Positions 9,957-19,100 of a DNA stretch of 64,000 bases are shown here, one piece after another (the stretch's first letter is position 1; every line of letters begins with the position of its first letter). The stretch comes from Streptomyces mirabilis (lineage in GTDB: Bacteria > Actinomycetota > Actinomycetes > Streptomycetales > Streptomycetaceae), in assembly GCF_018310535.1 (NCBI RefSeq), contig NZ_CP074102.1:5828001-5892000 (forward strand), read 5' to 3'. The position numbers and the translations under genes are program-made. The notes beneath the pieces are model-generated. The model had not been told where the DNA came from and made no database searches. It worked only from the letters and a program-made list of their open reading frames with translations.

Positions 9957-9983
9957 CTGGCACTCGCACACGCTGAGTGCCAA
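9957..9983 (+). promoter_or_regulatory. CIRCE operator (HrcA binding site)
   Basis: CTGGCACTC-N9-GAGTGCCAA, close to the CIRCE consensus TTAGCACTC-N9-GAGTGCTAA. It lies between the TACACT box and the hrcA start, which fits autorepression by HrcA, relieved on heat shock. Confidence 0.93.
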
Positions 9984-10021
9984 GCCAGGCGCCGAGGGGT
10001 CGAGAGCTGGAGGTGTGCGCG

Positions 10022-11044
10022 ATGCTCAGTGAACGCAGGCTCGAAGTGCTGCGCGCCATCGTCCAGGACTATGTCGGCACCGACGAACCGGTCGCGGTCG
10101 GGTCCAAGGCGCTGACCGAGCGGCACCGGCTGGGAGTGTCCCCGGCCACCGTCCGCAACGACATGGCGGCCCTGGAGGACGAGGGGTACATCGCCCAGCC
10201 GCACACCAGCGCCGGGCGGATCCCCACCGACAAGGGCTACCGGCTCTTCGTCGACAAGCTCGCCGGCGTCAAGCCGATGACCGCGCCCGAGCGGCGGGCC
10301 ATTCAGAACTTCCTGGACGGCGCGGTCGACCTGGACGACGTCGTCGGGCGGACGGTGCGGCTGCTCGCGCAGCTGACCCGGCAGGTCGCCGTCGTGCAGT
10401 ATCCGTCGCTGACGAGATCGACCGTGCGGCACGTGGAGCTGCTGTCCCTCGCCCCTGCTCGTGTGATGCTCGTGCTGATCACGGACACCGGGCGGGTCGA
10501 GCAGCGCATGATCGACTGCCCGGCCCCGTTCGGAGAAACGTCTCTCGCGGATCTGCGGGCCCGGCTCAACAGCAGGGTCGCGGGCCGTCGCTTCGCGGAC
10601 GTCCCGCAGCTCGTGCAGGACCTCCCGGACGCGTTCGAGGCGGAGGACCGGGGTACGGTCGCGACGGTGCTCTCCACTCTTCTGGAGACGCTCGTCGAGG
10701 AGACCGAGGAGCGGCTGATGATCGGCGGAACCGCCAATCTGACGCGCTTCGGACATGACTTCCCTCTCACCATCCGGCCGGTGCTCGAAGCGCTGGAGGA
10801 GCAGGTCGTGCTTCTCAAGTTGCTTGGTGAGGCCGGGGATTCGAGCATGACCGTGCGAATCGGTCACGAGAACGCGTATGAGGGACTCAACTCCACGTCC
10901 GTGGTCTCGGTCGGCTACGGTTCGGGCGGCGAGGCAGTAGCCAAACTCGGCGTGGTCGGCCCGACCCGCATGGATTACCCGGGAACGATGGGAGCGGTAC
11001 GCGCAGTGGCACGGTACGTCGGACAGATCCTGGCGGAGTCGTAA
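10022..11044 (+). CDS. hrcA: Heat-inducible transcription repressor HrcA
   Basis: A 340-residue repressor of heat-shock genes that binds CIRCE. The winged-helix N-terminus ([31 protein letters not shown], then [19 protein letters not shown]) and [10 protein letters not shown] are diagnostic; the GAF-like HrcA core and C-terminal SVVSVGYG segment follow. GGAGG at 10009-10013 sits 8 nt before ATG 10022. The TAA directly abuts the GTG of dnaJ, so the two are translated from one transcript, and the CIRCE just upstream makes the unit self-regulated. Confidence 0.97.
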   Translation: MLSERRLEVLRAIVQDYVGTDEPVAVGSKALTERHRLGVSPATVRNDMAALEDEGYIAQPHTSAGRIPTDKGYRLFVDKLAGVKPMTAPERRAIQNFLDGAVDLDDVVGRTVRLLAQLTRQVAVVQYPSLTRSTVRHVELLSLAPARVMLVLITDTGRVEQRMIDCPAPFGETSLADLRARLNSRVAGRRFADVPQLVQDLPDAFEAEDRGTVATVLSTLLETLVEETEERLMIGGTANLTRFGHDFPLTIRPVLEALEEQVVLLKLLGEAGDSSMTVRIGHENAYEGLNSTSVVSVGYGSGGEAVAKLGVVGPTRMDYPGTMGAVRAVARYVGQILAES

Positions 11045-12181
11045 GTGGCCACGGACTACTACGCCGTACTCGGCGTGCGCCGCGACGCGTCCCAGGACGA
11101 GATCAAGAAGGCCTTCCGGCGGCTCGCACGCGAGCTGCACCCGGACGTCAATCCCGATCCGAAGACGCAGGAGCGGTTCAAGGAGATCAACGCCGCGTAC
11201 GAGGTGTTGTCGGACCCGCAGAAGAAGCAGGTCTACGACCTCGGCGGCGACCCGCTGTCCCAGTCGGGCGGCGGCGGTGCGGGCGGCTTCGGCGCCGGTG
11301 GGTTCGGGAACTTCTCGGACATCATGGACGCCTTCTTCGGTACGGCGTCGCAGCGCGGTCCGCGGTCGCGTACGCGGCGTGGCCAGGACGCCATGATCCG
11401 GCTCGAGATCGAGCTGGACGAGGCGGCCTTCGGCACGACGAAGGACATCCAGGTCGACACGGCCGTCGTCTGCGCCACCTGCAACGGTGAGGGCGCGGCG
11501 CCGGGTACCTCGGCCCAGACCTGTGACATGTGTCGCGGGCGGGGTGAGGTGTCCCAGGTCACGCGGTCCTTCCTCGGGCAGGTCATGACCTCCCGGCCGT
11601 GTCCGCAGTGCCAGGGCTTCGGGACCGTCGTCCCGACTCCCTGCCCCGAGTGCGCCGGTGACGGGCGGGTCCGGTCGCGTCGCACGCTGACCGTCAAGAT
11701 CCCCGCCGGTGTCGACAACGGCACGCGGATCCAGCTCGCGGGCGAGGGCGAGGTCGGGCCCGGTGGCGGTCCCGCCGGTGACCTCTACGTCGAGATCCAC
11801 GAGCTGCCGCACTCCACGTTCCAGCGGCGCGGGGACGATCTGCACTGCACGGTGACCATTCCGATGACCGCGGCCTCGCTCGGCACCAAGGTGCCGCTGG
11901 AGACCCTCGACGGTCTCGAGGAGGTCGACATCCGTCCGGGCACGCAGTCCGGGCAGTCGATCCCGCTGCACGGGCGGGGTGTCACGCATCTGCGCGGCGG
12001 CGGCCGGGGTGACCTCATCGTGCATGTCGAGGTGACCACGCCCACGAAGCTCGATCCCGAGCAGGAGCGGTTGCTGCGGGAGCTGGCGCAGCTGCGGGGG
12101 GAGGAGCGGCCCACCGGGCAGTTCCAGCCCGGGCAGCAGGGCCTGTTCTCGCGCCTGAAGGACGCGTTCAACGGTCGCTGA
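11045..12181 (+). CDS. dnaJ2: Chaperone protein DnaJ (DnaJ2 type)
   Basis: A 378-residue Hsp40 co-chaperone that stimulates DnaK ATPase. The J-domain has H32-P33-D34, followed by a Gly-rich stretch (about 76-92). The zinc domain has four CxxCxGxG repeats (CATCNGEG, CDMCRGRG, CPQCQGFG, CPECAGDG), and the substrate-binding C-terminal domains follow. GTG starts immediately after the hrcA stop. The pairing with hrcA is the standard actinobacterial dnaJ2 setting. Confidence 0.96.
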   Translation: MATDYYAVLGVRRDASQDEIKKAFRRLARELHPDVNPDPKTQERFKEINAAYEVLSDPQKKQVYDLGGDPLSQSGGGGAGGFGAGGFGNFSDIMDAFFGTASQRGPRSRTRRGQDAMIRLEIELDEAAFGTTKDIQVDTAVVCATCNGEGAAPGTSAQTCDMCRGRGEVSQVTRSFLGQVMTSRPCPQCQGFGTVVPTPCPECAGDGRVRSRRTLTVKIPAGVDNGTRIQLAGEGEVGPGGGPAGDLYVEIHELPHSTFQRRGDDLHCTVTIPMTAASLGTKVPLETLDGLEEVDIRPGTQSGQSIPLHGRGVTHLRGGGRGDLIVHVEVTTPTKLDPEQERLLRELAQLRGEERPTGQFQPGQQGLFSRLKDAFNGR

Positions 12182-12189
12182 CGGGTGTT

Positions 12190-12210
12190 CCTGGGGGCTC
12201 CGCCCCCAGG
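12190..12210 (+). terminator. Rho-independent-like terminator of hrcA-dnaJ2
   Basis: CCTGGGGGC-tcc-GCCCCCAGG, a perfect 9-bp stem with 3-nt loop, 8 nt after the dnaJ2 stop. No T-run follows, as is common in Streptomyces. Confidence 0.7.
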
Positions 12211-12292
12211 CGCTCGACCGTCCGTCCCGGTGGCCTATGCCAGGCGGAAGGCCCGATTCGGACTTGTTCGGAGGACGTGACAACATGCCGTC

Positions 12293-13381
12293 ATGTCCAC
12301 CGCACTGACCGATCTCTTCCCTCACCCGATCGTGCAGGCCCCCATGGCGGGCGGCGTCTCCGTCCCGCATCTCGCGGCCGCCGTGTCCGAGGCGGGCGGG
12401 CTCGGGTTCCTCGCCGCCGGGTACAAGACCGCCGACGGCATGTACCAGGAGATCAAGCAGTTGCGCGGGCTCACGGGCCGCCCCTTCGGGGTCAATCTGT
12501 TCGTGCCGCAGCCCGAGTACGCGGACCCCGCCGCGGTCGAGGTCTACGCCCACCAGCTCGCGGGCGAGTCCTCCTGGTACGAGACCGAACTCGGTGAACC
12601 GGACAGCGGTCGTGACGACGGCTACGACGCCAAGCTCGCCGTCCTCCACGACAACCCGGTGCCGGTGGTCTCGTTCCACTTCGGCATCCCGAGCCCCGAC
12701 GTCCTGGACTCCCTGCGCCGCGCCGGCACACTCACCGTGATCACCGCGACCACGGCCGAGGAGGCCCTCGCCGTCCAGCGGGCCGGCGCCGACGCGGTCA
12801 TCGCACAGGGTGTGGAGGCGGGCGGCCACCAGGGCACCCACCGCGACAACCCGGAGACGGACGGTACGGGTATCGGGCTGCTGTCGCTGATCGCGCAGGT
12901 CCGCGAGACCGTGGACATCCCGATCATCGCCGCCGGCGGCATCATGCGCGGCAGCCAGATCGCCGCGGTGCTCGCCGCGGGTGCGAACGCGGCACAGCTC
13001 GGCACCGCGTTCCTCGCCACCCCGGAGTCCGGCGCCAACGCCGTGCACAAGCAGGCGCTGACCAACCCGCTGTTCGTGCGGACGGAGCTGACGCGCGCGT
13101 TCTCCGGGCGGCCGGCGCGCGGCCTGGTGAACCGCTTCATGCGTGAGCACGGCCCGTACGCGCCCGCCGCGTATCCCGAGGTCCACCACCTCACCTCCCC
13201 GTTGCGCAAGGCGGCCGCCAAGGCGGGCGACGCGCAGGGCATGGCGCTGTGGGCGGGGCAGGGGCACCGCATGGCGCGCGAGCTGTCCGCCGGGCAGCTG
13301 GTGGAGGTGCTGAGCGCGGAGCTCGAGGCGGCCAGGACAGCGTTGTCGGCCGCCGGGGAAGCGGGGGGTGAGGTTCGATGA
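12293..13381 (+). CDS. Nitronate monooxygenase family flavoprotein
   Basis: A 362-residue FMN-dependent TIM-barrel enzyme of the NMO/2-nitropropane dioxygenase family: HPIVQAPMAGGVSVPHLAAAVSEAGGLGFLAAGY at the N-terminus, GVNLFVPQ, AQGVEAGGHQGTH around the active-site His, and AAGGIMRG and AQLGTAFLATPES for phosphate binding. It is likely to oxidise nitronates; the physiological substrate is unknown. ATG 12293 has no clear ribosome site (GGAGG lies 18 nt away). The stop overlaps the ATG of rsmE (ATGA), implying translational coupling. Confidence 0.9.
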   Translation: MSTALTDLFPHPIVQAPMAGGVSVPHLAAAVSEAGGLGFLAAGYKTADGMYQEIKQLRGLTGRPFGVNLFVPQPEYADPAAVEVYAHQLAGESSWYETELGEPDSGRDDGYDAKLAVLHDNPVPVVSFHFGIPSPDVLDSLRRAGTLTVITATTAEEALAVQRAGADAVIAQGVEAGGHQGTHRDNPETDGTGIGLLSLIAQVRETVDIPIIAAGGIMRGSQIAAVLAAGANAAQLGTAFLATPESGANAVHKQALTNPLFVRTELTRAFSGRPARGLVNRFMREHGPYAPAAYPEVHHLTSPLRKAAAKAGDAQGMALWAGQGHRMARELSAGQLVEVLSAELEAARTALSAAGEAGGEVR

Positions 13382-14118
13382 CGGCACCGGTGTTCGTGGT
13401 CGAGCACTTCGACGCGGACGGCGTCGGACGGCATGTCCTCGACGGCTCGGAGGGGCGGCACGCCGTCTCCGTGAAGCGGCTGAACCCCGGCGAGGACGTC
13501 GTCCTCACGGACGGGGCCGGGCGCTGGGCCCAGTGCGTGGTCGTCGCCACCGAGGGCAAGGACCGCCTGATCGTCCAGATGGACTCCGTGGCCGAGGAGC
13601 CGGTGGAGGAGCCCCGTGTCACCGTCGTCCAGGCGCTTCCCAAGGGCGACCGGGGCGAGCTGGCCGTCGAGACCATGACCGAGACCGGCGTCGACGCGAT
13701 CGTCCCCTGGGCCGCCTCCCGCTGCATCACCCAGTGGAAGGGCGAGCGGGGTCTGAAGGCGCTCGCCAAGTGGCGGGCCACGGCCCGGGAGGCCGGCAAG
13801 CAGTCGCGCCGGGTGCGTTTCCCGGAGGTCGCGGACGCGGCGACGACCAAGCAGGTTGCTGCGCTTCTCGCCAAAGCCGACTTCGCGGCCGTTCTGCACG
13901 AGAGTGGCGCCGAACCCCTGGCCACGGCCGAACTGCCCGAGCGGGGCGAGATCGTGCTCGTGATCGGCCCGGAAGGAGGCGTCTCTCCCGAGGAGCTGGC
14001 GCTCTTCGCGGAGTCGGGTGCTAAGGCGTACCGGCTCGGGCGTAGCGTGCTGCGTACCTCGACCGCCGGGACCGCGGCGACCGCGCTGCTGCTCGGGCGC
14101 ACCGGCCGCTGGTCCTGA
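13378..14118 (+). CDS. rsmE: 16S rRNA (uracil1498-N3)-methyltransferase RsmE
   Basis: A 246-residue SPOUT methyltransferase modifying U1498 of 16S rRNA. An N-terminal PUA-like domain (GRHVLDGSEGRHAVSVKRLNPGE) precedes the knotted C-terminal domain with ERGEIVLVIGPEGGVSPEEL and YRLGRSVLRTSTAGTAA, the SAM-binding trefoil motifs. ATG overlaps the upstream TGA by 4 bp. Confidence 0.96.
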   Translation: MTAPVFVVEHFDADGVGRHVLDGSEGRHAVSVKRLNPGEDVVLTDGAGRWAQCVVVATEGKDRLIVQMDSVAEEPVEEPRVTVVQALPKGDRGELAVETMTETGVDAIVPWAASRCITQWKGERGLKALAKWRATAREAGKQSRRVRFPEVADAATTKQVAALLAKADFAAVLHESGAEPLATAELPERGEIVLVIGPEGGVSPEELALFAESGAKAYRLGRSVLRTSTAGTAATALLLGRTGRWS

Positions 14119-14203
14119 AACCACGCCGACCACGACACGTACGACACGCGCGCCGACCACGACACGCACGCCCGCACGCCACGCCCACCCACGGGGGGAC
14201 GCC

Positions 14204-14596
14204 TTGGAACTCGCCCAAGTACGGTTGCTCGTCTCGGACTTCCCGGTCTGCTACCGCTTCTACGCGGAGGTCCTCGGCCTCAAGCCCCAGTCGGGCGCGA
14301 CCGAAGGACCGTACGAGAAGTTCAGTCCCACCGCCGGTTCGGCGGGCATCGCGCTCCAGGACCGCGCGATGATGGCCCGGATACTGGGTGAACTGGGCGA
14401 CTCGGCGAGCGGCCACCGTTCCCTGGTGGTCCTGCGCGTCGATGACCTGGACTCCTACTGCGAGGCCATCACCTCGCGCGGCGCCGTCCTCGTCCACGGC
14501 CCGGACTTCATGACGGACCGGATGCGGGTCGCCCACCTCAAGGACCCCGAGGGCAACCTGGTGGAACTTCAGGAGTGGCTCCTCCTGCGGACCTGA
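14204..14596 (+). CDS. VOC family protein (glyoxalase/bleomycin-resistance fold)
   Basis: A 130-residue single-domain vicinal-oxygen-chelate protein: LAQVRLLVSDFPVCYRFYAEVLGL at the N-terminus and HLKDPEGNLVELQEW at the C-terminus, with the metal-site Glu in VELQEW. The reaction is unknown. TTG 14204 is inferred as the start because GGGGGA (14194-14199) lies just upstream and no ATG or GTG suits. Co-directional with rsmE, 85 bp downstream, behind a spacer of CCGACCACGACACG repeats. Confidence 0.8.
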   Translation: MELAQVRLLVSDFPVCYRFYAEVLGLKPQSGATEGPYEKFSPTAGSAGIALQDRAMMARILGELGDSASGHRSLVVLRVDDLDSYCEAITSRGAVLVHGPDFMTDRMRVAHLKDPEGNLVELQEWLLLRT

Positions 14597-14707
14597 CACA
14601 GTTTCACGCATATGCGTTCGACGGGGGCGCACGCGGGTGTGTAGTGGCCGTATGGGGTCTACCGCGACGGCCGGGACAGTGGCACTCTGCCGTCTATGGG
14701 GGCATTG

Positions 14708-15289
14708 ATGCGTATTCGACGACTGGCGAGACGACTGGTGACGGGCCGTCGGGGACCGATGGTCGCCGGGCTCGCCGTGGTGAGCGCCTTCGGGGTGGCC
14801 GCGTGCGAACCGGTCGGTGGCCTGAGCGCCTCCGCGGTGGCGTACACGACCGACCGGGCCGGGACCGCGGAGCTCCAGCGGCAGCATGTCGACGTGCAGT
14901 ACCTGAGCTGCACCGGGTCGTACGGCGGCGGGAACAAGGCCTACACCCCGGGGCACACACCGTCGGCCTCGAGTTCCACGCCCTCCGTGGTGGAGGTGGA
15001 CTGCCGGGGGCAGACCAAGGACCGGCGGGAGATCACCATCACCGGGAAGGTCACCCGTGAGGTCGAGGGCAAGTGTGTCCGCGGGGACCTGACGGCCAAG
15101 GTCGGCGGCAAGCAGTGGTTCCACGTGAACGTACTGGGCAACTGCAACGCCCCGAGCACACCCTCGTACACGCCCCCCACCTACAACGCGCCCACCTACC
15201 ACCGCCCGGGCCCCACCACCACCGTCACCGTGACGAAGACCATGTGGTGCAAGGGCGATCCCACCTGCTGGCCCTCCCAGGGCAAGTGA
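14708..15289 (+). CDS. Predicted lipoprotein of unknown function
   Basis: A 193-residue exported protein. After an Arg-rich n-region (MRIRRLARRLVTGRRG) comes a hydrophobic segment ending FGVAAC, a plausible lipobox with lipidated Cys near residue 32. The mature part has several cysteines and a Pro/Thr/Tyr-rich C-terminal tail (TPPTYNAPTYHRPGPTTT) ending in a Cys-containing WCKGDPTCW element. No family was recognised. ATG 14708 is preferred over 14696 because GGGGG at 14698-14702 serves it. Confidence 0.75.
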   Translation: MRIRRLARRLVTGRRGPMVAGLAVVSAFGVAACEPVGGLSASAVAYTTDRAGTAELQRQHVDVQYLSCTGSYGGGNKAYTPGHTPSASSSTPSVVEVDCRGQTKDRREITITGKVTREVEGKCVRGDLTAKVGGKQWFHVNVLGNCNAPSTPSYTPPTYNAPTYHRPGPTTTVTVTKTMWCKGDPTCWPSQGK

Positions 15290-15322
15290 TCCAAACCCCT
15301 GTCGGGCGGAGCCGTCGCTGCA

Positions 15323-15334
15323 TAGGGTGATCGG
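15323..15334 (+). promoter_or_regulatory. Candidate -10 of a leaderless tricorn-protease message
   Basis: TAGGGT (15323-15328) is followed by 6 nt and then the GTG start; no Shine-Dalgarno sequence precedes the GTG. This geometry puts the transcript 5' end at the start codon. Confidence 0.5.
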
Positions 15335-18300
15335 GTGACTCAGTCTGCATCGTCCGCGTCATCGGCATTGCCCGCGTATCTCCGGTTTCCGCATCTGCAC
15401 GGCGAGCTGGTCGCCTTCACCGCCGAGGACGACGTCTGGGTCGCCCCGCTCGACGGCGGCGGTCGCGCCTGGCGGGTCAGCGCCGACAACGTGCCGGTGA
15501 ACCACCCCCGCATCTCCCCGGACGGTACGACCGTCGCCTGGACGTCGACGCGCGACGGAGCGCCCGAGGTGCACGCCGCGCCCCTGGAGGGCGGACCGTC
15601 CACGCGGCTGACGTACTGGGGGAGTGCGAAGACCCAGGTGCGCGGCTGGACCCCGGACGGGCGCGTGCTCGCGCTCAGCACCCAGGGCCAGGCCAGCCTG
15701 CGCCGCAGCTGGGCCCGGGCCGTCCCGCTCGACGGCGGCCCCGCGACCACCCTGCCGTACGGGCCGGTCGGCGATGTCGTCCACGGCGATGCGGGTGTGC
15801 TGCTGCTGTCCGCTCCCATGGGGCGCGAGGCCGCCTGGTGGAAGCGGTACCGGGGCGGTACGGCGGGCAAGTTGTGGATCGACAGGGACGGCGGCGACGG
15901 GGTGGGAGCCGGCGAGTTCGTACGGCTGCACGAGGACCTGGACGGGAACCTCGAATACCCCCTGTGGGTGGGGGAGCGCGTCGCCTTCCTGTCCGACCAC
16001 GAGGGCGTCGGAGCGCTCTACTCCTCCCTCGCCGACGGGTCAGATCTGCGCCGGCACACGCCGATCGACGGTTTCTACGCCCGGCACGCTGCGACCGACG
16101 GCGCCCGGGTCGTGTACGCGTCCGCCGGTGAACTGTGGCTCCTCGACGACCTGGACGGCGCCGAGCCGCGCCGGCTCGACCTGCGGCTCGGTGGACAGCG
16201 CGTCGACCAGCAGCCGCACCCCGTGAGCGCCTCCCGCTGGTTCTCGGCCGCCGCCCCCGACCACACCGGACGCGGCAGCGCGGTCTCCGTGCGCGGCGCC
16301 GTCCACTGGGTCACCCACCGCTCCGGACCGGCCCGCGCGCTCGCCGCCCGGCCCGGTGTGCGCGCCCGGCTGCCCCGCGCCTTCCGGGTGGAGGGCGAGG
16401 AGTACGTGGTGTGGGTGACGGACGCGGCGGGCGACGACGCGCTGGAGTTCGCCCCGGCGACCGGTCTCGCGCCCGGAGCGACCCCGCGCCGGCTCGCCGC
16501 CGGACAGCTGGGACGGGTCCTCGGGCTCGCCATGGCACCCGACGGCAGCCGCGCCGCCGTCGCCTCGCACGACGGACGGGTGCTGCTCGTCGAGCGGGAG
16601 ACCGGGGAGGTGCGGGAGGTCGACCGGAGCGAGGACGGCGAGGTCTCCGGGCTCGTCTTCTCGCCGGACTCCGCCTGGCTCGCCTGGTCGCACCCCGGCC
16701 CGCGCCCGCTGCGCCAGCTCAAGCTGGCCAACACCGCCGACCTGTCGGTGACCGAGGCCACCCCGCTCCGCTTCCGCGACTACGCGCCCGCGTTCACCCT
16801 CGACGGCAAGCACCTCGCCTTCCTCTCGGCCCGCTCCTTCGACCCCGTCTACGACGAACACGTCTTCGATCTCGCGTTCGTCGGGGGCTCCCGGCCGCAT
16901 CTGATCACCCTGGCCGCGACCACCCCGTCCCCCTTCGGACCGCAGCGCCACGGCCGCCCCTTCGAGGCACCCGACAAGGACGAGACGCCCGACAGCGAGG
17001 GCGCCCCCACCACCCGTATCGACCTCGACGGACTCGCCGACCGGATCGTCCCGTTCCCCGTCGAGGCGGCCCGCTACTCGACCCTGCGCGCCGCCAAGGA
17101 CGGGCTGCTGTGGCTGCGCCACCCGGTCGTCGGTGTCCTCGGCGCCTCCCGCGCCACCCCGGACGACCCGGACCCGAAGACCGAACTGGAGCGATACGAC
17201 CTCGCCCAGCAGCGCGTCGAGCACCTCGCCGCCGACGCCGAGCACTTCGCCGTCAGCGGCGACGGCAAACGCGTCCTGCTGTGGACCGACGGCAAGCTCA
17301 AGGTCGTCCCCAGCGACCGCCGCGCCTCGAACGACGACGAGAGCGACACGAACATCACCGTCGACCTCTCCCGGGTCCGCCAGACCATCGACCCGGCCGC
17401 CGAGTGGCGGCAGATGTACGACGAGACCGGCCGCCTCATGCGCGACAACTTCTGGCGGCCCGACCTGGGCGGGGTCGACTGGGAAGGCGTGCTGGACCGC
17501 TACCGGCCGGTGCTCGAACGGGTCGCCACCCACGACGACCTCGTCGACCTGCTGTGGGAGGTGCAGGGCGAGCTCGGCACCTCGCACGCGTACGTCACCC
17601 CGCGCGGCGGCTGGGGCGGCGGCGACCGGGCGCAGGGTCTGCTCGGTGCGGACATCTCCCGTCACGAGGACGGCAGTTGGCGCATCGACCGGATCCTTCC
17701 CTCGGAGACCTCCGACCCGGACGCGCGGGCGCCGCTCGCCGCGCCCGGCGTCGCGGTGCGCGCGGGGGACGCGATCGTCGCGGTCGCCGGGCAGCCGGTG
17801 GACCCGGTGGCCGGACCCGGGCCGCTGCTCGTCGGCACCGCGGGCAAGCCGGTCGAGCTGACCGTCTCCCCGTCGGGCGGCGGAGATCCGCGGCACGCCG
17901 TCGTCGTCCCGCTCGCCGACGAGGAGCCGCTGCGCTACCACGCCTGGGTGGCGGACCGGCGCGCCTATGTCCATGAACAGTCGGGCGGCAGACTCGGCTA
18001 TCTCCACGTGCCCGACATGCAGGCGCCCGGCTGGGCCCAGATCCACCGCGACCTGCGGATCGAGGTGGCCAGGGAGGGGCTGGTCGTGGACGTCCGGGAG
18101 AACCGCGGCGGCCACACCTCCCAGTTGGTCGTGGAGAAGCTCGCGCGGCGGATCGTGGGCTGGGACCTGCCGCGCGGGATGCGGCCGTACAGCTATCCGG
18201 AGGACGCGCCGCGCGGACCGGTCGTCGCCGTCGCCAACGAGTTCTCCGGCTCGGACGGCGACATCGTCAACGCGGCGATCAAGGCGCTGGGCATCGGGCC

Positions 18301-18583
18301 GGTCGTCGGGACACGGACGTGGGGCGGGGTCGTCGGCATCGACAGCCGGTACCGGCTCGTCGACGGCACCCTCGTCACCCAGCCCAAGTACGCGTTCTGG
18401 CTGGACGGTTACGGGTGGGGCGTGGAGAACCACGGTGTCGACCCGGACGTCGAGGTCGTCCAGACGCCGCAGGACTACGCGGCCGGGCGCGACGCGCAGC
18501 TCGACGAGGCGATCCGCATCGCGCTGGCCGCGCTCGCGGAGAACCCGGCGAAGGCGGCACCGACGCTGCCCGAGCTTGATTGA
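15335..18583 (+). CDS. Tricorn-protease homologue (S41 family peptidase)
   Basis: A 1082-residue cytosolic tail-processing-type peptidase resembling tricorn. The N-terminal beta-propeller half has repeated ISPDG/WTPDG and DG-x-VAW blades; a second WD/TolB-like propeller follows to about residue 690; then a helical C1, a PDZ domain (about 770-850) and the S41 core. The SH pair is S750-H751 (GTSHAYV) and the nucleophile S973 (NEFSGSDGD). Tricorn degrades oligopeptides released by the proteasome; Streptomyces has a proteasome, so the same role is inferred. No signal peptide. Confidence 0.92.
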   Translation: MTQSASSASSALPAYLRFPHLHGELVAFTAEDDVWVAPLDGGGRAWRVSADNVPVNHPRISPDGTTVAWTSTRDGAPEVHAAPLEGGPSTRLTYWGSAKTQVRGWTPDGRVLALSTQGQASLRRSWARAVPLDGGPATTLPYGPVGDVVHGDAGVLLLSAPMGREAAWWKRYRGGTAGKLWIDRDGGDGVGAGEFVRLHEDLDGNLEYPLWVGERVAFLSDHEGVGALYSSLADGSDLRRHTPIDGFYARHAATDGARVVYASAGELWLLDDLDGAEPRRLDLRLGGQRVDQQPHPVSASRWFSAAAPDHTGRGSAVSVRGAVHWVTHRSGPARALAARPGVRARLPRAFRVEGEEYVVWVTDAAGDDALEFAPATGLAPGATPRRLAAGQLGRVLGLAMAPDGSRAAVASHDGRVLLVERETGEVREVDRSEDGEVSGLVFSPDSAWLAWSHPGPRPLRQLKLANTADLSVTEATPLRFRDYAPAFTLDGKHLAFLSARSFDPVYDEHVFDLAFVGGSRPHLITLAATTPSPFGPQRHGRPFEAPDKDETPDSEGAPTTRIDLDGLADRIVPFPVEAARYSTLRAAKDGLLWLRHPVVGVLGASRATPDDPDPKTELERYDLAQQRVEHLAADAEHFAVSGDGKRVLLWTDGKLKVVPSDRRASNDDESDTNITVDLSRVRQTIDPAAEWRQMYDETGRLMRDNFWRPDLGGVDWEGVLDRYRPVLERVATHDDLVDLLWEVQGELGTSHAYVTPRGGWGGGDRAQGLLGADISRHEDGSWRIDRILPSETSDPDARAPLAAPGVAVRAGDAIVAVAGQPVDPVAGPGPLLVGTAGKPVELTVSPSGGGDPRHAVVVPLADEEPLRYHAWVADRRAYVHEQSGGRLGYLHVPDMQAPGWAQIHRDLRIEVAREGLVVDVRENRGGHTSQLVVEKLARRIVGWDLPRGMRPYSYPEDAPRGPVVAVANEFSGSDGDIVNAAIKALGIGPVVGTRTWGGVVGIDSRYRLVDGTLVTQPKYAFWLDGYGWGVENHGVDPDVEVVQTPQDYAAGRDAQLDEAIRIALAALAENPAKAAPTLPELD

Positions 18584-18740
18584 CGGAGGTTGACGGGGTG
18601 CCGTCGCCCAAGGGCACCCGGTCAGCCGCTCCGCGGCCGACTTCCCCGCCCACCCGCCTCTTCAGGGCGGTAGGACGGACTCACCCATGCTGCCGATAGC
18701 ATGCGGAGCGTACTGATCACACGGCGTGAGGAGCACACGC

Positions 18741-19094
18741 ATGACGGGAGAACCGCAGGACGACTGCTTGTTCTGCAAGATCGTCGCGGGGCACGTTCCC
18801 GCGAACGTCGTCCGGGAGACGGAAACGACCGTCGCCTTCCGCGACATAAACCCCCAGGCGCCCACGCACATCCTGGTCATCCCCAAGGTGCACCACCCGG
18901 ACGTGGCCTCCCTCGCGGCAGCCGAGCCCGCCATCGCCGCGGACGTACTGCGCGAGGCCGGCGAGGTGGCGTCCGAGGAGAAGCTGGAGAGCTACCGCAT
19001 CGTGTTCAACACGGGCGGCGGCGCGGGCCAGACCGTCTTCCACGCGCACGCCCACCTCCTGGGCGGTCGTGGCATGCAGTGGCCGCCGGGGTAA
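18741..19094 (+). CDS. HIT family (histidine triad) protein
   Basis: A 117-residue HINT-branch nucleotide hydrolase/transferase: DDCLFCKIVAGHVPANVV at the N-terminus and the triad FHAHAHLLGG at the C-terminus. HINT proteins hydrolyse purine nucleoside phosphoramidates. GAGGAG (18728-18733) lies 7 nt before ATG 18741, which decides the start over GTG 18726. The RNase Z-like gene begins 6 bp downstream, so the two are co-transcribed. Confidence 0.93.
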   Translation: MTGEPQDDCLFCKIVAGHVPANVVRETETTVAFRDINPQAPTHILVIPKVHHPDVASLAAAEPAIAADVLREAGEVASEEKLESYRIVFNTGGGAGQTVFHAHAHLLGGRGMQWPPG

Positions 19095-19100
19095 CCGACC

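Noticed and set aside
9857..13387. 1176-codon minus-strand open frame over hrcA, dnaJ2 and the NMO gene
   Set aside because: High-GC shadow frame: low-complexity Arg/Gly/Leu translation antisense to three well-recognised genes and the CIRCE element.
18584..18740. tRNA or small RNA after the tricorn-like gene
   Set aside because: Only a short CATGCT/AGCATG inverted repeat was seen; no cloverleaf, anticodon stem or CCA-like end could be built.
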